Positions 17,734 through 26,269 of a DNA stretch of 64,000 nt are shown piece by piece. Under the pieces are notes generated by a model. The model saw only the letters and a list, made by a program, of their open reading frames with translations, was not told the DNA's origin and did no database searches. Source of the stretch: Treponema sp. GTDB taxonomy: Bacteria > Spirochaetota > Spirochaetia > Treponematales > Treponemataceae. The position numbers and the translations under genes were made by a program. The stretch's first letter is position 1, and each line of letters opens with the position of its first letter. The DNA is taken from the NCBI GenBank assembly GCA_017464425.1, contig JAFUDX010000007.1, positions 105,090-169,089 on the forward strand, written 5' to 3'.

Positions 17734-20700
17734 ATGAAAAAATTCACTAAAATGCTGTCGCTATTCTTGTGTACAGTGTTCATGGGGGGGGGTAAGTTCC
17801 TGCTCTAGCGGAAGTTCGGGTGGTGGAGACACTCCTTCACTCAAATCAGTCACAGTTGCCTCAGACGCAACGGAAAACAAAGCCAAGCAGGGTGCGGAAG
17901 TCACCTTCACGGCTACTACAACAGACGCAAATCTTACAGGCGTCACCTACAAATGGGAAATCACCGAGTCTACAGACGGTGGAGTCATCACGGCAGATTC
18001 AAAAACTGCTGCCAATGCAAGCACAGAATCAACTGCAAAAGTAACGATTGCGGGCAATGCGGCTGATGATGCGACGGTCACGGCAAAAGTCACCGCAACA
18101 TACGGGGACACTTCAAAAGAATCAGAAATCACAGTAACAGTTTCAAGCACGGCAAAGGAAAAGGAAGAGAAAGTCTCTTACGACAACAGCCTTGTGTACA
18201 ATTTTGACGACTTGGATTCAGTTCCAACCACAGTTGTGGGTGATAACTCAATTCTTGATGGAAAAGTTGTCTACTGTGTTGGTGAGGGCAAGACTGGAAA
18301 TGCTAAAGTTATAGCGAACACACAGGGCACGCATCACTATTTGCAGGTAAGTGCTGGTGGAAATATCGATGCGGGAACACAAACTATCACTGTCGCAAAT
18401 CAGTCAACATACCTTAAAGTAGCGGCTGCACAGGCTGGAAAAGAGAAGATTATTTTCACATTCACGACTGTAAAAGGCGGTGTGGAAAGCAACAACAGAA
18501 TCATCATTGCTGATGCTGACGGAACCGTTCTTGGTGAAAGTGAGGAAATTGCTTGTCCGACTACTGATGACGATACTGAACACACGGCTACCATTGAAGC
18601 GACCGTTCCCGAAACATTCTATATATTCTTTGCGCGCTCAGAAGGAAAGGGTGGATGGAAATTCACCAAAGTCGAACAGCAGTATCCGACCGCAAAAGCC
18701 TCGCAAGATGCTCCAACTGCGGCGAACTTCACTCCTGCAGTTCCTGCCTCAGCTGGCGCAAAGGGCACAATTACCATCAACGACATTTCTGATGTAACAA
18801 CTCTTGAATATGCGACAAGCGCAGACGCTTCTTCATGGACGGCTGTTGCGGCGAGTCCTGTCTCAGTCGCAAGCGGCACATACTACTTCCGATTCAAAGA
18901 AACAGACGATAAAAAAGCAAGCCCTGCTTCTCCGGCGGTTACTGTTCCAGAGTATGTGAATGACAGCCTTCCGACGGCCGAAGCTCCGGCACCAGGTAGC
19001 GTCACAGCAACACCGACCACAAGCGCAAGCGACAACGACGGCACGCTTACCGTAAACACAACGACAGAATCCCGCGCATTGTAGTACAGCGCAGACAACG
19101 GCGCAAACTGGAACGACTTTACCGAGAACGCAGCAAGCGGCCTTGCAAGCGGAACCTACAAAATCCGCGTAAAAGCAAGTGACACTTACAATGCTTCTAC
19201 TGAGACAATTTCTGTTGTCATCAAGAAATTCACCGCAGCACCTGTCGCAAGCGACTTTACGGTGACGAAAGCAAGCGCGGAAGGCGCGGATGATGGAAAA
19301 GTTGCGATTAAGGCAGACTCAACGGCAGCGACAAACAAGGCTCGTCTCGAAGTTCAGCTTGACGGAACTTGGACAAAGTGGACTGCACTTGGAACTGCGT
19401 TGAGCGAAGACGGAATGACTGCAAGCGGTCTTGTTCCTGCTACCTACAAAGCACGCTACGCCGAAGACGACGCAAATGCAGAATCAGCAGAAGGCGAGAT
19501 TGTGGTGGATTATGAAAAACTGTTTGCAGAGTTCGTGTCAGGAGAGTTGGGGGATGCTAACATTGATACTGCGCAGAAATTCGAAGGCGATGGTTGGGTT
19601 GTCTCAAGTGCAAAATATCAGGTTTTAGACTCAAGCGAGCCACCTCAGCCTGTAGTCCTTAAAACATACGATTATGTTGCGGATTCTACAGGATATTCAT
19701 ACAGTGGTCGAATCAAACTTCAGAAAGAAGCTACTTTCACCATTAAGACGGTTGCAGATACAATCTTGCGAATTGAAGCTGGTTCGACGAACACTAGCGA
19801 GGCGCGCAAAATCGAAATCACTGGTGCTGATAAAACAGAATGGTCTCCATTGGGATATTCTTATAGTCTGTGGATAAAAGCAACGGATTCAACGGTCGTT
19901 CTTAAGAATACAACATCTAAAGAAATCGCTGTTTACGGTATTCATATCGTAGACGAAGAACTTGAGCCTGTTGAGCTTTCTTCTGAAACCACATACTCCA
20001 AGCCGACTGTTGTGTTGAGTAAGAATTCTGCTGAACAGAATTCTGATGTCACGATTTCAGCGACAATTCCGAAGGCTTCTACCAAGAAAACAATGTCAGA
20101 CGGAACGGTTACCACAACCGAATCTGATGTTACGGCGGAAGTTTCTTACAAAGTCGCTCCTGTGACGGACGGAACGGTCGGAGACTATGCCACTGCAACG
20201 GTGACTGACGGAAAAGTTAGCACCTCAACAATCGGCACATACTCATACACGGCGAGCTACACAATTGGCGAAACGACATACACTTCTGATGCGGAAACGC
20301 TTGAAGTTACGAAAGCGTTTGAGGCTGCGACAAAGATTATTCCGCTTGCCGCAGGTACGATTAACGAAACTGCATATACCGCTGAGGATGTTCCCGAACT
20401 CAACCTTGATACGGTGACTGGTATCGAAGCATTGACTTCTGACTTCTTGGAGGCAACCTATACCGCTGCAGACGGCGATGTTCCTGCGTATATCACGCTC
20501 ACATCAAAGAAATCAACCTCAGGCGAAAAGGTGACGGTAACCGTAAACGGCACGAAGGACAGCGAAAGTGTAACTGCCGCCCTGCTCGCTGTGGTTGGAA
20601 CAGATGGTGCGTTGACTGTGACAGCGAAGGCGTATAGTGCGTTGCCAGATAGCGTAACGGTAAAACTTTTCACTACACCTACCTCTGGCACTGGAACCTA

Positions 20701-21205
20701 TAATGCAGCTCCGACAATTTCCGCAGAAGGTCTTGTTTCTAAAAAAGCAGACGCAACTTGGGCATATAACAGCACTATTGGTGCAATAGCTTCTGGATGT
20801 CCAAAGTGGGGAACTTCCTCAAATATATCAGGCGGATATATTGAACCGGCTTCATCTGTTTCATATAAACCTGCAAAGGATGAAGATGTCGGCTATGTGA
20901 CATTTACCCTTACTGCTGATGTTGCATGCAAGATTACAAAAGTTTCGGTAAAAAGTGGAAATGGACAGTCTAATGACGCTTATCTAGGGGTGTTTTTGAA
21001 CGGTGCATCTGTGGCAACTCAATCCTACTCTAGCAAGATTGCTACTATTTCAGAAAAAGCCATTACTGCTTCCAACACTTTTGTGGCAGGTGCGGATATT
21101 GTTGTGAAAGTCGGTATGGTTTCATCAAAGACTCAGTTATCTGAAAAGTCTAACTGGGCAAAAATTGCAATTAGCGATTTGGAACTTACTGTAGAAAAGC
21201 AGTAA
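17734..21205 (+). pseudogene. Large surface lipoprotein, off-frame at a G9 tract and split by an amber codon
   Basis: The ATG at 17734 has GGAGG upstream and begins a signal peptide (MKKFTKMLSLFLCTVFMGG). The present nine G at 17784-17792 lead to a stop at 17809-17811. With eight G the frame reads VSSCSSGSSGGG, a perfect lipobox, and continues to 19084, where TAG interrupts it; the same frame resumes and runs to 21205. Domains without the lesions: Ig/PKD-like (about residues 30-145), a carbohydrate-binding-like domain (about 150-310), repeated YSADNGANW / YATSADASSW modules, another binding-like domain and Ig-like repeats. It is probably an outer-surface adhesin or polysaccharide-binding protein. 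Either phase-variable OFF or decaying. Confidence 0.75.
17784..17792 (+). repeat. G9 homopolymer in signal-peptide codons
   Basis: Nine consecutive G after CAT, inside the signal peptide. Loss of one G (or gain of two) restores the lipobox frame; ten G puts TAA directly after the tract. Poly-G slippage is an established phase-variation mechanism in T. pallidum. Confidence 0.85.
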
Positions 21206-21470
21206 TCCGTAACATCGTGCCGTAGCGATTCACCTACGGCAAAAAAAACACGGATTTGTTCAGCCCTAACGGGCTTCACGGTAAGAAAGTGAGTGCCGTT
21301 AAGAATAACGCCCATAACGACAGGCGTTAGGCACGAACAAATGCACCTGTGGTGCGTTCTGTAAGGAAATTATAGAACGCACCGCTTTCGCGGTTTGCGA
21401 ATCCGTGTGTAAAACAATCACGCGGATTGGTTTTGCATTTACGGGGCAGTCCGTGTGATGTGATTTCAAA
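21206..21470. repeat. Hairpin-chain intergenic element with ACACGGATT repeats
   Basis: Non-coding. It contains consecutive short palindromes (GCCGTAG...CTACGGC, ACGCC...GGCGT, ACCGC-TTTC-GCGGT) and several copies of an ACACGGATT/AATCCGTGT word, also found at 59082-59122. A degenerate copy of its first 45 bp (AATCCGTAACA...CCGTAGCGATT...CTACGGC) recurs at 21854-21896. No gene is seen. Confidence 0.5.
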
Positions 21471-21490
21471 CAAAATAATAGAGGAAGAAT

Positions 21491-21775
21491 ATGATAACAA
21501 AAGAATTTGACCCACATTCGACAAGAAAAATTATTTTTGAATTTAATTGCTCAAAATGTAGGAAATCAATAAAAGAAACAGTTGTTCCGCCTAAACCAAA
21601 TCTAGAAGGTGATAAAGACACCCATTCTGATACGGTAAATCCAGAATTATACGAAATTGAATGTAGAAACTGTAAAAATATCTACAAGGTAACAGTCAGT
21701 ACAAGTATTATAGCAGGAAGCATCTACAGCGAAGATTTACCAGACGACACTGTAATTAACACAGAAGATTTTTAG
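21491..21775 (+). CDS. Small zinc-ribbon-like hypothetical protein
   Basis: A 94-residue protein with two CxxC knuckles (CSKCRK at about residue 20, CRNCKN at about 57), so it probably binds one zinc. No family is recognised. It starts about ten nt after a GAGGAAG Shine-Dalgarno. It stands alone inside repeat-rich accessory DNA. The acidic C-terminus has no membrane segment. Confidence 0.5.
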   Translation: MITKEFDPHSTRKIIFEFNCSKCRKSIKETVVPPKPNLEGDKDTHSDTVNPELYEIECRNCKNIYKVTVSTSIIAGSIYSEDLPDDTVINTEDF

Positions 21776-22004
21776 GGAAAAACGACAGACATGAACCAAT
21801 CCTTGTGGCACATTTTCCGAATCGACGGATTCGAGCATACAGGTGGTGGCGGATAATCCGTAACACATTACACCGTAGCGATTGGACTATGGCAAAACAA
21901 TCAGGGATGGAATAATGGGCAGAAACAGGAAGTGCGTGTAAAAAAATTGGGCAACATGCAGCGATTTTTGTTTGACAATCTGATTGTAATGCGTTACTAT
22001 ATCC
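21776..22004. other. Non-coding stretch with repeat copy
   Basis: No gene is seen. It holds the palindrome CGAATCGACGGATTCG near 21823, a degenerate copy of the 21206 repeat (21854-21896), and a strong rightward promoter at its end. Confidence 0.5.
21972..22000 (+). promoter_or_regulatory. Promoter reading antisense into the MuF-C-like gene
   Basis: TTGACA, a 17-nt spacer and TACTAT. Transcription would begin near 22006 and run against the gene at 22005-22496; no rightward reading frame follows. Confidence 0.5.
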
Positions 22005-22496
22005 TTAGCGCCCATTGGCAGGATATTGACGGAGATTGGTTCCGTCCAGAAGTGACTGCTGTTCGGGCGTTATTTTTTTACTCGTGTAGATGATGTTTCT
22101 GCTAGATGCAAAATTTTTTGCGAATATCGTCTTTACTGCATTAACAAAATGCTTTTTCCCTGTATTTTTAACTTCAACTCCCACAAGAACATAATTGTCG
22201 TTGTGTTTCAAGTCAAGGAAGAGGTTGAAGCCGTTTTCATAGCGTTCAACTGCAAACGGATCTGCGGTTTTCTTGCAAATCTGCTTCCATTCATCAGTCG
22301 TAAAGTCATGGTCTGAGTCTTTCTTTTTGTGATGTGTGATGACACCATAGCGGATGGTGAATTTTTGACCAACAAGACCAAGAGCGATGAGAAATGGCGG
22401 AGTACTGGTAATTTCAAAGTAACTTCGTTGCAATCCCTGCTTTTGGGATTCCGTGCCGTTGAGAATGGTGTTGATACCATCGGTAAGCAGTTGCAT
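22005..22496 (-). CDS. MuF-C/PBECR-like domain protein
   Basis: A 163-residue protein resembling the C-terminal nuclease-like domain found on phage MuF and large methylase polyproteins: ITSTPPFLIALGL, then THHKKKDSDHDF, DPFAVERYENGFNLFLDL, VLVGVEV and AVKTIFAKNFASSRNIIYTSKK. Family members are predicted barnase/EndoU-type nucleases or phage structural tails. Here the domain stands alone, so it may be a leftover of a larger phage-type gene. TATACT lies 8 nt before the ATG with no Shine-Dalgarno. The neighbours are other remnants. Confidence 0.5.
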   Translation of the reverse strand: MQLLTDGINTILNGTESQKQGLQRSYFEITSTPPFLIALGLVGQKFTIRYGVITHHKKKDSDHDFTTDEWKQICKKTADPFAVERYENGFNLFLDLKHNDNYVLVGVEVKNTGKKHFVNAVKTIFAKNFASSRNIIYTSKKITPEQQSLLDGTNLRQYPANGR

Positions 22497-22679
22497 TGAG
22501 CGTAAGTATAGTAATAATTGAACTATAAATCAATAAATATGATGAACATCAACGGCAAGTTTTCAATTTCCAACTTTCCGCTTTCAGTTTGTATGTTTTT
22601 TGACATTTTCAGGGAAGGAAAAAACTTCAGAGCAACCAGCAAAATGCCTTTGCTCTGAAGTATTGGATATTAAATATTT

Positions 22680-23125
22680 TTAGTTTGCAACAAGTTGAGC
22701 CTTCAGTTCTTCTTGTAAGGCAAGCACTTGAGCCAGCGAAAGTCCGCATCCTTGTGCAATTTGTTCGGGCGAGAGAAGATTCATTTTGAGAAAGTTCCGT
22801 GCATTTTCGAGGGCTGTGTTTTGTGCGCCCTGTTCAATTCCTTCTGCCCGACCTTGTTCAAATCCAATTTCACGGGCTTCATCGAATTCTTCCTCAAATT
22901 GTTCTTTGAAAGTCATATATTGGTTTCTCCATTCAAGATTCTTTTTTGCAAGAAGAAGTTTTTCTTCGAGATGCTTGGTGAATTCGTCATCTGCAGACTG
23001 ACCTTTTAGGAAGTTGAAGAATGCCTTCTCTGCTGGTGATTCTAGTTTATCACATTCTTTTGCGTTGAAAAAGACTTTGAATGCCCCGCCCAGCGTTCGT
23101 CAAAAGTTGAGACTGATTCAGGCAT
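22680..23125 (-). pseudogene. Rpn/PD-(D/E)XK transposase-like nuclease, internally deleted
   Basis: An intact start (AGGAGG, then ATG at 23125, MPESVSTFDERWAG) shifts frame near 23085 into the C-terminal part of an Rpn-type nuclease: AFKVFFNAKECDKLESPAEK, a helical stretch, repeated Gly-Phe-Glu-Gln-Gly-Arg-Ala-Glu-Gly turns, and the tail LSPEQIAQGCGLSLAQVLAL. Complete family members are about 300 residues with an N-terminal PD-(D/E)XK core, which is missing. An in-frame ATG at 22916 could still give a 78-residue helical product. The simplest reading is an internal deletion of about 150-200 codons. Confidence 0.65.
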
Positions 23126-23238
23126 TGCGTGCCTCCTTAAAAATAGGATTAGTGTAAGTTGTTCTATTTTCTTACACCTATTTATAGGCACAATTTTTGC
23201 ATTTTCGGCAACGCAGCGGGGAATTTTTTTGATAAAAA

Positions 23239-23351
23239 TGCCACTTTTGTGGCAGCCGGAGCCGTATGCGGGAAGTTCCTCCTTCTTGTATGCGGTATAC
23301 CAGCACTGCGGGTTCCTGTTTTTTTCCGCAGTGCTGATTCCGGCTTTTTTT
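23239..23351 (+). ncRNA. Candidate structured RNA I, three-way junction ending in a terminator
   Basis: Helix TGCCAC-TTTT-GTGGCA comes first. GCCGGA (23255-23260) then pairs with TTCCGGC (23338-23344) and encloses two arms: CCGTATGC...GTATGCGG, extended by GGGAAG/CTTCTT, and AGCACTGCGG...CCGCAGTGCT (23302-23335). A T7 run follows at 23345-23351. The 5' end and promoter are uncertain (TTGTTC-17-TTATAG near 23160 is weak). It does not match 6S, SRP, tmRNA or RNase P as I know them. Confidence 0.5.
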
Positions 23352-23414
23352 ATATATAGTCCTTATAAAATTTTGTTAGAATTTGGAGAAAATGGAGATT
23401 TTTTCTTTAAAAAC

Positions 23415-23443
23415 TTGACATTTTTTTAAGGTTGGATTATAGT
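23415..23443 (+). promoter_or_regulatory. Strong promoter for RNA II / cysE
   Basis: TTGACA (23415-23420), a 17-nt spacer and TATAGT (23438-23443), close to consensus. The transcript would start near 23450. Confidence 0.75.
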
Positions 23444-23449
23444 AATATT

Positions 23450-23544
23450 AGCTTGTAAAAAGCTGATAAACTCTCTCCGATGTCCAGCTTGCTGGACGGC
23501 AGGGCTTCCGTAAAGTGTCACTTTGTGGAAGCCTTGTTTTTTTT
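23450..23544 (+). ncRNA. Candidate structured RNA II: small RNA or attenuating leader of cysE
   Basis: About 95 nt between the strong promoter and a rho-independent terminator. Helices: AGCTTGTAAAAAGCT, GTCCAG-CTTG-CTGGAC, and a terminator stem AGGGCTTCC (23501-23509) with GGAAGCCTT (23527-23535), whose loop adds AAAGT/ACTTT, then T8. The terminator ends 50 nt before cysE. It is therefore either a free-standing small RNA or a premature-termination leader controlling cysE. No known riboswitch class is recognised. Confidence 0.55.
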
Positions 23545-23593
23545 GGTGTGGCTTTTTTTTTGAATCTATGGTACAGTTTGCGGCAGAAACAGT

Positions 23594-24442
23594 ATGAAAA
23601 TCGATGAGCTTGTAGAAAACATTTTAAAATCGTACGAAACAGACGGCGGAATCAACAAGGCGGGGAACGAAAATTTTCCAAATCGCGAAAATGTAGTTGC
23701 TGTTCTCCACGATCTCCAGAGCCTCATTTTTCCTGGATACAAAACTGCCGAAGAGCTTGACAGCGTAAATCTGCGCTATGTTACGGGGCAGCGGGTCAAC
23801 CGAATCATTTCTCTGCTCACAAAAGAAATCGAAAAGGCACTCACTTATAAATCAATTCAGCACGATGAGAATTCTCAGATTAAAGAGTCGCATTGCTTTG
23901 CGCTTGCCGAAAAAACATCGCTTGCTATGGTTGAGGCAATTCCTGAAATCCGCAGGCTTGCCCGCCTGGACGCGATTGCGGCTTTTAATGGCGACCCGGC
24001 TGCAAAAAGCGGTGATGAAGTCATCGTGTCGTATCCGGGACTTGAAGCAATCATCGTCTATAGAATCTCACATTTCTTGCATGAGTGCGGAGTTCCCGTT
24101 ATCCCGCGCATTATGAGCGAGCATGTTCACGGCAAAACGGGCATCGATATTCATCCGGGCGCAAAAATCGGCGAAAGTTTCTTCATTGATCATGGCACGG
24201 GCGTCGTAATCGGAGAAACAAGCGTTATCGGAAATAATGTCAAGATTTATCAGGGGGTCACTTTGGGGGCTTTGAGCGTCAAAAAATCTCTCAAAAACAC
24301 AAAGCGGCATCCCACTATCGAAGATAATGTAACAATTTATGCGAATGCAACGATTTTGGGCGGTGAAACCGTGATTGGCAAAAATTCCGTCATCGGTGGT
24401 AACTCGTGGATCACTGAATCGGTAAGCAATGCCAAGTCGTAA
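23594..24442 (+). CDS. cysE: Serine O-acetyltransferase
   Basis: A 282-residue enzyme making O-acetylserine from serine and acetyl-CoA, the first step of cysteine synthesis. The N-terminal helical domain is followed by a left-handed beta-helix of hexapeptide repeats with the family core GIDIHPGAKIGESFFIDHGTG, catalytic His in DHGTG, and KRHPTIEDNVTIYANATILGG. The C-terminal tail is short (SNAKS). No Shine-Dalgarno is evident before the ATG. It lies directly downstream of candidate RNA II, which may regulate it. No cysK is in the window. Confidence 0.93.
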   Translation: MKIDELVENILKSYETDGGINKAGNENFPNRENVVAVLHDLQSLIFPGYKTAEELDSVNLRYVTGQRVNRIISLLTKEIEKALTYKSIQHDENSQIKESHCFALAEKTSLAMVEAIPEIRRLARLDAIAAFNGDPAAKSGDEVIVSYPGLEAIIVYRISHFLHECGVPVIPRIMSEHVHGKTGIDIHPGAKIGESFFIDHGTGVVIGETSVIGNNVKIYQGVTLGALSVKKSLKNTKRHPTIEDNVTIYANATILGGETVIGKNSVIGGNSWITESVSNAKS

Positions 24443-24478
24443 AAAGCATAAAAAATCATGTTTTGCGTTCCGTATCTG

Positions 24479-24507
24479 TTGACACAAACTTCTGAATTCG
24501 ATATATT
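24479..24507 (+). promoter_or_regulatory. Promoter of the tRNA-Thr/rpmG/secE/nusG/rpl/rpo operon
   Basis: TTGACA, a 17-nt spacer and TATATT, 20 nt before tRNA-Thr. This near-consensus promoter suits a growth-rate operon. Confidence 0.8.
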
Positions 24508-24527
24508 CTTAGAACACATCTTTGTGT

Positions 24528-24600
24528 GCTCTTGTAGCTCAGTTGGTAGAGCACAGCATTGGTAGTGCTGAGGTCAGCGGTCCGATTCCGCTCGGGAGCT
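24528..24600 (+). tRNA. tRNA-Thr (GGT)
   Basis: A 73-nt cloverleaf: acceptor GCTCTTG/CGGGAGC, anticodon stem CAGCA/TGCTG with loop TTGGTAG, anticodon GGT, T-loop GTCCGATTC. It heads the translation operon; CCA is not encoded. Confidence 0.93.
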
Positions 24601-24638
24601 TTAACCTAATTTTTAGAACATAATTCAGGAGAATTAAA

Positions 24639-24815
24639 ATGGGTAGCAAGAAAAAGACAGCGATTGATATTATCGCTCTTCAGTGTACAGAGTGCAAACG
24701 CAAGAATTACACAACGACAAAAAACCGCAAGAATATTCAGGGCAAACTTGAAAAAAACAAATATTGCCCGTTCTGTCGTAAGGAAATCTTGCATAAAGAA
24801 ACAAAAGCAAAATAA
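24639..24815 (+). CDS. rpmG: 50S ribosomal protein L33
   Basis: A 58-residue basic protein of the zinc-binding L33 type: two CxxC pairs (CTECKRKNY and CPFCRKE) separated by the [15 protein letters not shown] loop. It belongs to the large subunit near the E site. AGGAG lies 8-9 nt upstream of the ATG. It sits between tRNA-Thr and tRNA-Trp, an order common in bacteria with rpmG-secE-nusG clusters. Confidence 0.95.
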   Translation: MGSKKKTAIDIIALQCTECKRKNYTTTKNRKNIQGKLEKNKYCPFCRKEILHKETKAK

Positions 24816-24855
24816 ACCGTTCATTGGACCGTCGGTTTTCGGCGGTTTGACATAT

Positions 24856-24928
24856 AGGCCTGTAGTTCAGTTGGTAGAGCATCGGTCTCCAAAACCGAGT
24901 GTCGCGGGTTCGAGTCCTGCCGGGCCTG
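24856..24928 (+). tRNA. tRNA-Trp (CCA)
   Basis: A 73-nt cloverleaf: acceptor AGGCCTG/CGGGCCT, anticodon stem TCGGT/ACCGA with loop CTCCAAA, anticodon CCA, T-loop GTTCGAGTC. It lies between rpmG and secE as in many bacteria. Confidence 0.94.
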
Positions 24929-24976
24929 ATATTTTAAGTCAAAGATTTTAAATCTTTCCGTTTGTTGAGGATTGTC

Positions 24977-25162
24977 ATGGCAAAAGTTTTTGGATTTTTT
25001 AAGGAATGTGGCGCAGAACTTCGTAAAGTCACCTGGCCCACTCGTGATGATGTAATCGCATCTGTAAAAGTTGTTCTTGTTTCTACAATTATTATTGCTA
25101 TTGTCCTTGGCGCTCTTGATTTCTTGTTCAGTGCCGGAATGAGCCTTATTTTTAGGGCGTAG
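24977..25162 (+). CDS. secE: Preprotein translocase subunit SecE
   Basis: A 61-residue single-span membrane protein. The conserved amphipathic helix (ECGAELRKVTWPTRDDV) precedes one transmembrane segment (VVLVSTIIIAIVLGALDFLF). It clamps SecY in the translocon. GAGG precedes ATG 24977; an upstream in-frame TTG at 24962 is less likely. nusG follows by 9 nt. Confidence 0.95.
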   Translation: MAKVFGFFKECGAELRKVTWPTRDDVIASVKVVLVSTIIIAIVLGALDFLFSAGMSLIFRA

Positions 25163-25171
25163 GAGCGTTGT

Positions 25172-25735
25172 ATGGCAAAAGGCTGGTACATCGTTCATAC
25201 ATATACGGGCTACGAAAACAAAATCGAAAAAACTATTCGTCAGAAACTTGAGGCGGGAGAGCTTGATTCATCTGTCATTACGGAAGTAAAAGTTCCCGTT
25301 GAAGAAGTGATTGAAATAAAAGACGGAAAAAAGAAATCCCGAAAAAATAAATTCCTTCCTGGATACATCATGCTTGAGATGGATTTGCCGGATATTGGCT
25401 GGAAGTCTATCTGTTCTGGTATCAGAAGTATTCAGGGCGTAACTGGCTTCGTGGGCACGAATCCTACGCAGCGTCCCCGTCCGATTTCAAATGAAGAAGC
25501 AAAAAACATTCTTATGAAGTCTGGCGACATTAAGGGCGAAAAAACCGTTCGGATTACACAGGCGTACAGCGTTGGTGATCAGGTCAAAATCAACGAAGGA
25601 CCGTTTGCTTCGTTCAGCGGTGCAGTCGAAGAAATCTATCCAGACAAGAGCAAAATGCGCGTCATGGTTCAGATTTTCGGCCGTGCTACTCCAGTCGAAG
25701 TCGACATCACTCAGGTCGAAAAACTGGTTCAATAA
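25172..25735 (+). CDS. nusG: Transcription termination/antitermination protein NusG
   Basis: A 187-residue factor that binds RNA polymerase. The NGN domain starts WYIVHTYTGYENKIE and includes FLPGYIMLEM. The C-terminal KOW domain carries VGDQVKINEGPFASFSGAVEE. It links polymerase with Rho or ribosomal S10. Its place between secE and rplK is the standard bacterial order. Confidence 0.97.
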   Translation: MAKGWYIVHTYTGYENKIEKTIRQKLEAGELDSSVITEVKVPVEEVIEIKDGKKKSRKNKFLPGYIMLEMDLPDIGWKSICSGIRSIQGVTGFVGTNPTQRPRPISNEEAKNILMKSGDIKGEKTVRITQAYSVGDQVKINEGPFASFSGAVEEIYPDKSKMRVMVQIFGRATPVEVDITQVEKLVQ

Positions 25736-25752
25736 CAAGGCTTATTAAAATG

Positions 25753-25805
25753 GGAGGAGCGCAAGTCCGTTGGACAGAGGCGTTCCGCTAGAGGGTCTTT
25801 TTTTT
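25753..25805 (+). promoter_or_regulatory. Structured leader of the rplK-rplA part
   Basis: GGAGCGC (25756-25762) pairs with GCGTTCC (25780-25786) around GTCC-GTT-GGAC, and a T8 run (25798-25805) follows 11 nt later. It could be a partial terminator or the autoregulatory site bound by L1 or L11; which one is not decidable from sequence alone. Confidence 0.45.
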
Positions 25806-25834
25806 GATTCTCATACCAATAAAGGAGCTATAAA

Positions 25835-26266
25835 ATGGCTACAAAAAAAATTGTTGAAGTGTTCAAGATTCAGGCACCTGCTGGAGCTGCAACTCCTGCT
25901 CCGCCGATTGGACCTGCTTTGGGACCTAAAGGTGTTTCAGCACCACAGTTCTGTCAGCAGTTCAATGAACGAACAAAGAACATGGAAAAAGGCTTGGTTA
26001 TCCCGGCTGTCATCACAGTCTATCAGGATAAATCATTCACCTTCATCCTCAAAACTCCACCTGCTGCTGTTCTTATCAAGAAAGCACTCAAACTCGAAAA
26101 GGGTTCTGGAAATCCTCTTCGCGACAAGGTTGGCAAACTTACACAGGCTCAGCTTGAAGAAATCGCAAAAACAAAGATGCCTGATGTCAATGCAAACGAC
26201 CTTGAAGCAGCTAAAAAAATCATCGCCGGAACTGCTCGTTCAATGGGCGTAGAAGTGGAGGCATAG
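25835..26266 (+). CDS. rplK: 50S ribosomal protein L11
   Basis: A 143-residue protein with the N-terminal [10 protein letters not shown] start, proline-rich [12 protein letters not shown], and the C-terminal rRNA-binding domain ending [12 protein letters not shown]. It forms the GTPase-associated stalk base. AAGGAG lies at optimal distance. rplA starts 4 nt after its stop. Confidence 0.97.
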   Translation: MATKKIVEVFKIQAPAGAATPAPPIGPALGPKGVSAPQFCQQFNERTKNMEKGLVIPAVITVYQDKSFTFILKTPPAAVLIKKALKLEKGSGNPLRDKVGKLTQAQLEEIAKTKMPDVNANDLEAAKKIIAGTARSMGVEVEA

Positions 26267-26269
26267 TAA

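Noticed and set aside
23200..23560. Candidate RNAs considered as 6S RNA, SRP RNA or tmRNA
   Set aside because: No long rod with central bubble, no GGAAGGAAGCA-type SRP loop and no tRNA-like ends were found.
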